The notes beneath the pieces were generated by a model that worked only from the letters and a program-made list of their open reading frames with translations, made no database searches and had not been told where the DNA came from. DNA of 64,000 nt from Phocoena phocoena (lineage: Eukaryota; Chordata; Mammalia; Artiodactyla; Phocoenidae): the NCBI RefSeq assembly GCF_963924675.1, contig NC_089226.1:51167124-51231123 (forward strand), written 5' to 3'. Position numbers and translations under genes: made by a program. Positions 56,486 to 64,000 of this stretch are shown here, piece by piece (the stretch's first letter is position 1; each line of letters starts with the position of its first letter).

Positions 56486-57625
56486 CCTGAAGCCAAGAAA
56501 ACCCCTCCTTCTTGGTTAGTCTGAGGGTGGCATTTTAAACACTTCTATTTTAACATTTTTGCCAAATTCCATGAGTCATTCATTCCAGGGTGTCTCGAGT
56601 GTCTTTTAAGAAATAGAATGAGAAATCCCAGAGTTTTTTTGACTTTCATCGTATTACTGTTACATTTCCATAGGACTAAGAATGAAAGCCTTGCTGCAGA
56701 AGGAGCAGTTTCTGAGGGGTGAGGACTGGGTGCCAAGCACTGACACCGACTCAGATCACAGACTAGATTTGACGTCCTTTTCCAACCCCACACGTAAATG
56801 CTTTACTCTTTAATTTTTTCCCTTTATTCTTGTTTTCAGCTTCACTATTTTCTTTGTCATAAGTGAGGATACTTTTATTGTCCTGTCACATTATTTTTCC
56901 CTACATTCCTCCACTTATTTTTTGCCCCTAAGGATTAGTTTTGGAGCTGTCACAGAAGAAATCAAATACGTCCTACAAACCTATTTTGATAAAATGTATT
57001 TTCACAGTCCCCACAGTCCAAAGGCCTGCAGAGAACAAAACGTCTTTCCTGAGACACATGCAGTTTGAATGCATGATGTTTCTTCACAGCCACAGGCGTT
57101 TGAGCTCTCTTTTACAGAGAGAAGGTGGCATTTCCGATGACCTTTTATGGGATAATTTAAGTCATCTTCATCCCTCAGTCCTCCATGGGGCTTTTTTGGT
57201 CTCCTTTTCAGTGCCTTTGTCTCTCAGCCTTTGCATCTTTTCCTCTAACCAGGTGCAGTGGGGCCTTTCTTTTCTTACAGGACGGTGCTCTCTTCTTGGA
57301 CTCCCTTGTTCTGATTGCTTGCAGGCCAGGTGATGCTCTAGCCCACGCTGGTTGATGAATGCTTATTTGCCTCCTCTTCCCTTTCATTTCTTTCTCATCA
57401 TGTCAATTCTCTTTGGAGGCCTGGGACATCATCTGGTTAGTAGTGAACATTCTCTAATGTTTTCAGTCATCACCAAAATTCTAACACGTTCTAATTCTTA
57501 ACCAGCTGTATACTTCATGATGCTGAACTTCTACGTTTATCATTTCAACTTTTTTTTTTTTTCCACCAGACCCTGTTTTGGTAAGTAGGCTGGTAACACT
57601 TTCAAAGTAGAGAAGGAGACAGACT
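56486..57625. other. Unassigned sequence
   Basis: The longest frame (56941-57333, 130 codons, opening at a non-ATG codon) has no domain I recognise and no supporting splice pattern. Poly-T at 57549-57562. Confidence 0.4.
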
Positions 57626-57629
57626 ATGA

Positions 57630-57830
57630 GATTTAAGATGAGCCACCAAATTGTTTCATGGGTTTGAGTCGTAATTCTAATACTTGTGAGCCATGTGAAT
57701 TTGAGGATGTTGTTTAAACTCTTGGAACCTCTGTTTCTCATCTATAAAATGAGGATCGTAATAGTATCTACTCCTAGGATTGTTGTGAGAATTAAATGAG
57801 ATAAGGCATGTAAAATACCTACTACTGGGA
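57630..57830 (+). mobile_element. MIR SINE relic
   Basis: 'catgggtttgagtcgtaatt', 'ctctgtttctcatctataaa' and 'aggattgttgtgagaattaa' match nearly the whole MIR in order. Confidence 0.9.
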
Positions 57831-57884
57831 GAAGGTTTTTAATATCTGCACTGTTTTTCCAAGTATATGACCTTTACCATATGC

Positions 57885-58065
57885 TGAGGACTTTCACACC
57901 CACTGCCATAGTTATGAATTAACCTTGTGCATTTGACATTTAAGAATTCTTATTTTACTTGGAAAAAGGGGAAGAAGGCTCAAAATTAAGGCAACTTCTT
58001 CATAATCCTGTAGCCAATGTCACCTATTATGTGACCAAGGTAGAACTAAAACCTCCTTTTTTGTT
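57885..58065 (-). mobile_element. MIR SINE relic
   Basis: 'tttcacacccactgccatag' through 'gaccaaggtagaactaaaac' resembles MIR in reverse. Confidence 0.6.
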
Positions 58066-58499
58066 ATTGCCAGTTTAACATTTTAAACATTGTATGTTTC
58101 CATTTTAGATTGACTTTAGCAGTTAACATTCTCTTGTCCATTTCACTCCCCATCATCTGTTCTAGGGCTTGCAGAATACTGTACACATAGTGGTTATCTG
58201 CATTTAGTTCTTAATTAAATGTACTGAGTGTTTTATGGAAGAAAATGTCCAGTTACGTTTAAAAATGGTTTTCTAGCTATATTTCAGACCATAACAGCAA
58301 TATTTCATCTCAGTAATATTTGTTGTCTTCTTAATCGAGGTATAAGCTATATAGCATGTAAAGGATAAAAAAGAAAACAAGAGGTAAGCGTATTTTATTT
58401 TAGCATGGCCTAAAATGCCCTTGGAGACTCAGGGTTCTGCCTTTTTTTCTATATTTAGTGCCTGGTATGTCTTACCTTACATTTCATAGTCTGAAATTT
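58066..58499. other. Unassigned sequence
   Basis: No recognised feature. Confidence 0.35.
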
Positions 58500-58700
58500 T
58501 AAATTATTTCTGTTCCCTGTACATATACTGTGTACTTTTGTGTTCATCTTGTTACCTTTTCTAGTAATGCTCATTTTGTGGAAATAACGATCTGTTCAAT
58601 TATGAAGTACTCAAGGAAAGAAGCCGAGTTTATTCTTCTCTAGACTTCAGTGCCTGGCCCAGGCCCTGGTATAGCAGGCAATCAATAATTTAATTCTACC
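58500..58700 (+). mobile_element. L2 LINE 3'-end relic
   Basis: 'ctagacttcagtgcctggcc' and 'ggtatagcaggcaatcaata' match the L2 terminus. Confidence 0.65.
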
Positions 58701-58739
58701 ACATATTTTGGTCAGTTATTATTCACTAGTGCATGTTCA

Positions 58740-58935
58740 CCACTGAACTGTGTTCTATGTATGTCATAAACTTTTTCTATATGTTCTTCTAAAATCTTCA
58801 CAGCAGCCATACCACAGCAGCCATAATACCAGTATTATGCCCATTTGACAAATGAGGCTACAGGCTCAGAGATGATGTTTAGTTTCCCTAAATTAATATA
58901 GATTGCTAAGGACAGAGGTAAGAAATAGCCTCCAT
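58740..58935 (-). mobile_element. MIR SINE relic
   Basis: 'tattatgcccatttgacaaa' and 'tgaggctacaggctcagaga' match MIR in reverse. A small duplication (cacagcagccata, twice) sits at about 58799-58825. Confidence 0.78.
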
Positions 58936-59750
58936 TACGCATTTACTTTTATACCCACCTGGATAGGAAACACATGTTAATATCATCTACTTTGTCTTAC
59001 ACACTCAGCTGCTGATATTTGTTGCTGTGTGTGATCTGTGTAGCATGTGTACATGTATTTGTCATGTTTGTGATGCCGACAATATAAGTGCACATATGAA
59101 GTTATGGCCAACACTACCATAACAGGTCTAGCAGTTTCTTAAATTCCTATTTGGGACAAGAGCGTCTTGACATGCTACTCTTATGATTTTTATGTTACTT
59201 GTCAACTGTCTTCAGTATATAAACATGGCTCACAGACTGGCTGGTAACTGTCACAGCCTCTCTACAATCACCTCTGAGAAATCAGAATGTTGCATATCTT
59301 TTATTCTATGGAAACTATATGCCAGGTCCTGTAAAATCTGCTACCCATTCCAATTCTCATAGTCTTCATATATTTGGTCAAGGGGTCCTCGTAGCCTAGG
59401 GATTCTGCTGAAGAGCTTAACTTTGTTAATTTTTACTCCAAAAGTTATTGAGGAAGCCCAAGATTTACAAATGAAAAAAATAAAATAAAAAACATGAGTG
59501 ACTATACCAAGCTCTTGAAAATGAAAGATATTAAGTGTCTCTTGAATCTGAAGCTACCTTTAAACTGACCAACCTTGGTCAGTGGTCTAATTTATGAGAA
59601 TTCAATCACCAAAGATTCTCATTTACAGTGGGAGCTGCTGGGCCAATTACTGGGAATTTGGGCAGTGTGGTTGAATGGAGAAGTTGAAGAATAATAATAT
59701 AATAATGATGCTTTGTGTTTTTATAGATTATAATATAACCTATGAAAGGG
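58936..59750. other. Unassigned sequence
   Basis: No gene or repeat recognised. Confidence 0.4.
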
Positions 59751-59754
59751 TATC

Positions 59755-60010
59755 TGGGTGGTAGTAAAATGTGATGGGTTTTGGAGATGAATAAAATTGG
59801 GTTTTAAGCCTGGTAATCTCACATCTTACCTGTGTGACTCTGGGCAATTTCTTTAATCATGTCTTATCTAAGTTTACTCACCTATAAAACATGGCTAAAA
59901 ATATATACCACTTGGGGTTATTGCGATGATTAGGGATAATACATGTGACTAGCTTAATGCATGAAGACTAAAGGATCTCAATACATATTTATAACTGCCT
60001 TTATTACTTT
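59755..60010 (+). mobile_element. MIR SINE relic
   Basis: 'ctgtgtgactctgggcaatt', 'agtttactcacctataaaac' and 'aaggatctcaatacatattt' follow MIR in order over nearly its full length. Confidence 0.88.
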
Positions 60011-61555
60011 TAGTATTATTATGCTTCCTATTGTGAAGGAATTCTATATTTAGGTAAAATAATTAATCCTACTACCTGAACAGAAGGTTTCTATGAAGTA
60101 TGACAACAATGTGCATGTATGTTCCATACTCTTAAGTGGGAGTTGTTATCTGTATAGATGTACTCCCTCAATTTGAAATTTTTGTTAACACAGGTATTCA
60201 AAAATTTTGCCTATATTTTTCTACTCTAAACCTGTTCTCTGTTTTTTATTCATCTCACATCAAGAGCCTATTTTTAATGACAACATCCTAAATGCACTAA
60301 TTACCTTGCAAATAAACCCCATCAGCAATAAGATCAGTCTTTTCTAACTAAAACTATGTAAGAGAGTATTAAAAATACCCTGTCTATTCATGTTAAACTC
60401 ACGGAGGAAAAAAAAAACAGAATGACATTCACTTTAAAGATTTAAAATGATGAAAGAAAAAAGGTTTAAAAGATGGTACTTCAAAGGTGACCTTAGAATT
60501 AAGAACTTGAAATTGATGTCCTATTCTAGATCACTGAATATAGGTTAGCATTCAAATATAAACTCTCAGAAAAGTGTAACTATGGTCTATTTATGAGCCT
60601 ACAAATGAAATTGGATTTCCTTTGGGAAAATTAACTTACAATTGTCTGGTCAAATTTGTTTTGCTAGTTTTAGAACTGGACATCTTATTTTCTTCCTGGT
60701 ACACTGTGTAGAATCTTGGCATTAAACCATTATAAGAATGGATGTTGACATTTGTGAAAATCACATGATTCAGTTTGATTCAGCAGTCTCCTGTTAAAAT
60801 CTGTTTCAAGACTGAAAATACATAATTTAAGTAAGTGAGTGAAGAAGAAATGTCCTGTTTTGTAATAAATATTATTGACAATGGTAATGGTTGCCAGCAG
60901 AAATCAAATAGATTAGAAAAGAGAAAACAAAGTCAGTATGCTCTTAAGACCAAAGCAAGAGTTCAAGGAATCTAGAACTTATTTTCAACTGACTTTGCTT
61001 AGTTGCCTCGATCAAATCATCCAAATCTCTTCACCTCATCATTTTTGTTGCCATTTGCACATAATGGCAATAAATGCTAATAAGTAATGCTAACCCATTG
61101 TCATTAAAAAATTTAGTTAACATGCAGCAATGCAAGGATCGCAAAGAAAGCTATTTCTATTCTAGAAAACATATTTTCAATTCAACATTTTTTGTGTGTG
61201 CCCATTATTGTTCAGGTGTTGGATTAAACACATGTAATAAAAACAAAGGTAAAGTGCCATTGTAGCCTTGAAGGATCCCCAACCTAATGTATGAAATGTT
61301 TTAAGTGGGCAGAAGGTCTACTTAACACAAATCTCCTGCTACATGAAAATTTGCAATTTTATGAACAAGGCATCATTTACAATTATATTATCTAATACAG
61401 GTCTTTTTAAGGTGAATTAATAATGTAAACTATATTAAACCTACCTAAAGGAACAATGATTTTAAGGTATTTGGGAGTACCAATTACAAACCAACAAAAA
61501 ACCAAATCCATAGATCACCTGATAAGATATAAGTACTTAGAATCACAGTTTTGAG
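60011..61555. other. Unassigned AT-rich sequence
   Basis: No recognised feature. The 63-residue frame at 61074-61265 is unremarkable. Confidence 0.4.
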
Positions 61556-61559
61556 AATG

Positions 61560-61725
61560 ACTTTGGTGTTTAATAAGCTAAATTATCTCCTTTTATAGAA
61601 GCTGATACCCATAGAGGTTATGTGTCTTCTCCAAGGATGCAGAATTTTTAAGTGGTAAAACAGGAACCAGAGCCCATTCTTCTTACCTTCCAGTCCATTG
61701 ATTACATTATTTATTATATATCATT
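61560..61725 (-). mobile_element. MIR SINE relic
   Basis: 'atctccttttatagaagctg', 'atacccatagaggttatgtg' and 'acaggaaccagagcccattc' match MIR in reverse. Confidence 0.78.
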
Positions 61726-62135
61726 AAAATATGACTGAAAAATCTTAACTCTTGAAATATTCTGACAAACTATGTGAAACCAGATTGAACCAGAGGAAAG
61801 AAATTAAAAATATTCCACAACTCAGACTACCCCTAGACTATTTTAGGTCCCCTACATACTCGTATATTTACACCAGTGAGTTATGGTTTGTATCATTTAT
61901 TTTCCTTCTGAAAGTTATTTTCCAAAAAAGAGATTTCTGATACAATCAGGAAAAAGTCTAAGTTTCATAACTGGGTATTCCAAAGCATTTCTCATATTAC
62001 AAGAACCACTCTTACTTTTCTTGTCTTACCTCTTACCACTGTTTCTTTCAAACTATTCACACCAAATGTTAGGGACAATATATAACTTCTGTCAAGGTCT
62101 ACTGTCTTCAGACAGTCTACCTTTACGTCTACCTT
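61726..62135. other. Unassigned sequence
   Basis: A 92-residue frame (61883-62161) runs up to the L2 relic. Nothing supports it as coding. Confidence 0.35.
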
Positions 62136-62139
62136 TACT

Positions 62140-62430
62140 CACACTGTTCATTGGCTTTTAAGGTACTGTGTGTCCTCTTTGCCTGGATAGTTCTTCAAGC
62201 CTAAGCTTAGATATCTCTTCCTTTAGAGTAGCCTTTCCTGGGTATCCCTGTCGCAGTAAAGAACTTCCTCCTTTATGTGCTCCCATCACATTATATGTCT
62301 CCATCATTGTATGTCCTATATAGTTTACAGTTCCCTGCTTATTATTTCTCTTAGCTACTAGATGGCACATTCTTGTGCCTTGTTCATTGTTGTATCTTCA
62401 GCAATTGATTCAGCACATAGTAGGAGCCAA
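62140..62430 (+). mobile_element. L2 LINE 3' relic
   Basis: 'ctttgcctggatagttcttc', 'tgctcccatcacattatatg', 'tagctactagatggcacatt' and 'agcacatagtaggagccaaa' are in L2 order. Confidence 0.85.
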
Positions 62431-62935
62431 AAAATAATTATCCATATTATATAAAAATTAAGATGTCAACATTGCATTTGTAAGGAACATTATTATATTT
62501 TGGGAGGAGTTATTCTCTTTCTGGTATCATCCATATGAAACACGAGTCAGTACTGTATGTCAATGAATCATCTTTTCAATGTAAAAAATCAAGAGAGACA
62601 TCTAAAAACATAAAGAGAGATATCTAAAGCATCAAAACAGATACTTAAAACACAAAGAGTGATATAGATATATAAAAAAGAAAGATACCTGGTACTGTTT
62701 CATGGGAGATTTTTTTTTGAAAATCCATGGAACATCTGAAAAACTGCACTTATATTCATGATTAGAATGTTCATTTTTAATTTGGATTCAATATTGTCTG
62801 ACAACTCTTATAAGGAAAAGAAGTGGAAAAGGAAGTGCAAGTCACATACTAATTATTTCCGCTTCTATCTTAATATAATATATACTAATATATAGTATAA
62901 TGTCATACTATGGATTACTAAGAAACCTTGGAGTA
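62431..62935. other. Unassigned AT-rich sequence
   Basis: The region left of the L1 has TATA-rich text (62870-62905) and a small tandem-like set of 'acataaagagagatatctaa' variants near 62590-62670. No gene. Confidence 0.4.
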
Positions 62936-63330
62936 GAAAGCCCAGCAAACATCATTCTCAATGGTGAAAAGTTGAAAGCATTTCCACTAAGATCAGGAAC
63001 AAGACAAGGATGTCCACTCTCACCATTCTTATTCAATATAGTTTTGGAAATCCTAGCCATGGCAATCAGACAAGAAAAAGAGATAAAAGGAATCCAAATT
63101 GGAAAAGAAGTAAAACTGTCACTGTTTGCAGGTGACATGATACTATACATAGAAAATACTAAAGATGCCACCAGAAACTTACTAGAACTAATCAATGAAT
63201 TTGGTAAGGTTGTAGGATAGAAAATTAATGCACAGAAATCCCTTGCATTCCTATACACTAACAACAAAAAATCAGAAAGAGAAATTAAGGAAACAATCCC
63301 ATTTACCATCATAACAAAAGAATAAAATAC
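62936..63330 (+). pseudogene. L1 ORF2 reverse-transcriptase fragment, active site lost
   Basis: Readable blocks are [40 protein letters not shown] and [16 protein letters not shown]. The last should contain the catalytic FADD; here the first Asp is Gly (GGT at 63131-63133). A TAG stop follows at 63218-63220 where a Tyr codon is usual, and a 1-base deletion near 63320 shifts the frame. It is not functional. Confidence 0.93.
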
Positions 63331-63363
63331 CTAGGAATAAACCTACCTAATGATGCAAAAGAC

Positions 63364-63939
63364 ATGTACTCAGAAAACTGTAAAACACTGATGAAAGAAA
63401 TCAAAGATGACATAAATAGGTGGAGAAATATATCATGTTCTTGGATTGGAAGAATCAGTATTGTGAAAATGACTATACTACCCAAAGCAATCTACAGATT
63501 CAATGCAATCCCTTTCATATTACCAATGGCATTCTTCACAGAATTAGAACAACAAATCTTACAATTTGTATGGAAACACAAAAGACCCCGAATAGCCAAA
63601 GCAATCTTGAGAAAGAAAAATGGAGCTGGAGGAATCAGATTCCCCAATTTCAAACTATACTACAAAGCTACAATAATCAAGACAGTATGGTACTGGTACA
63701 AAAACAGAAATATAGCTCAATGGTACAGGATAGAAAGCCCAGAGCTAAACCCACACACATATGGTCACCTAATTTATGACAAAGGAGGCAGGAATGTACA
63801 GTGGAGAAAAGACAGCCTCTTCAATAAGTGGTGCTGGGAAAACTGGACAGCTACATGTGAAAGAATGAAATTAGAATATTCTCTAACACCATATACAAAA
63901 ATAAACTTAAAATGGATTAAAGACCTAAATTTAAGGTGA
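63364..63939 (+). pseudogene. L1 ORF2 fragment downstream of the RT domain
   Basis: 191 codons are open from an internal Met. They include [60 protein letters not shown] and [20 protein letters not shown], all ORF2p thumb/connection-region landmarks. A stop follows at 'NLR*', after which ORF2 text continues in sequence (DTIKLLEEN). The same [12 protein letters not shown] block begins the other L1 at 47864. Confidence 0.93.
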
Positions 63940-64000
63940 GACACCATAAAACTTCTAGAAGAAAACATAAGCAGAACACTTTTTTACATAATTTGTAGCA

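Larger units (their letters stand above)
62936..64000 (+). mobile_element. 5'-truncated L1, ORF2 portion, running off the window
   Basis: It opens in the middle of the reverse-transcriptase domain ('aacatcattctcaatggtga') and continues collinearly to the C-terminal part of ORF2 at the window edge. It is readable but has several inactivating changes. The 3' UTR and tail must lie beyond position 64000. Confidence 0.93.

Noticed and set aside
56941..57333. 130-codon frame that might be an exon
   Set aside because: It opens at a non-ATG codon, matches no known domain, and its composition is that of surrounding non-coding sequence.
1..64000. A novel multi-gene system (defence, biosynthetic or mobile operon)
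   Set aside because: No intact protein-coding gene of any kind is present; all recognisable coding text belongs to broken L1 or Tigger1 copies.

Overview
The window is mammalian nuclear DNA and almost certainly cetacean (whale, dolphin or porpoise). The main evidence is four tRNA-derived SINEs of the CHR type, with the head GGGCTTCCCTGGTGG and a GC-rich body. They stand alongside cetartiodactyl-type L1 3' ends, and I saw no BovB/Bov-A ruminant repeats. The sequence is AT-rich and CpG-poor, and no protein-coding gene, rRNA, stand-alone tRNA gene or CRISPR array can be supported. Nearly every open reading frame is short and falls in a repeat relic, in simple sequence or in unique non-coding DNA. 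It reads as intergenic DNA or part of a very large intron.

Layout. 0-11.4 kb: old L2, MIR and L1M relics plus two young L1 3'-end insertions with exact target-site duplications. 11.6-13.2 kb: a long alternating CA/CG tract followed at once by the only CpG-rich unique segment of the window, ending in good splice-donor sites. This is the best candidate for a real gene element, a 5' non-coding exon with its promoter, reading on the plus strand. 13.2-20.6 kb: an interval in which I recognise no interspersed repeat, consistent with the start of a first intron. 20.6-27.5 kb: an L3/CR1 relic next to a MER1-type hAT element, MIR and L2 relics, an older CHR SINE and a MER5A element. 27.6-30.0 kb: a full-length Tigger1 DNA transposon with a decayed transposase. 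30.3-31.1 kb: a 5'-truncated L1 (minus). 32.1 kb: a young CHR SINE. 33-42 kb: L2 and MIR relics and unique sequence. 42.2 kb: a solitary MaLR LTR. 42.6-47.6 kb: AT-rich, mostly unassigned. 47.6-51.9 kb: two L1 copies, the second lacking nearly all of ORF2. 52-62 kb: relics, two more SINEs and unassigned DNA. 62.9 kb to the end: the ORF2 part of an L1 that runs off the edge, with its reverse-transcriptase active site mutated.

Nothing here works as an operon or a multi-gene system. The content is transposon history plus one candidate promoter and first exon. Repeat names come from recognising consensus patterns by eye, so subfamily names and the ends of old copies are approximate.
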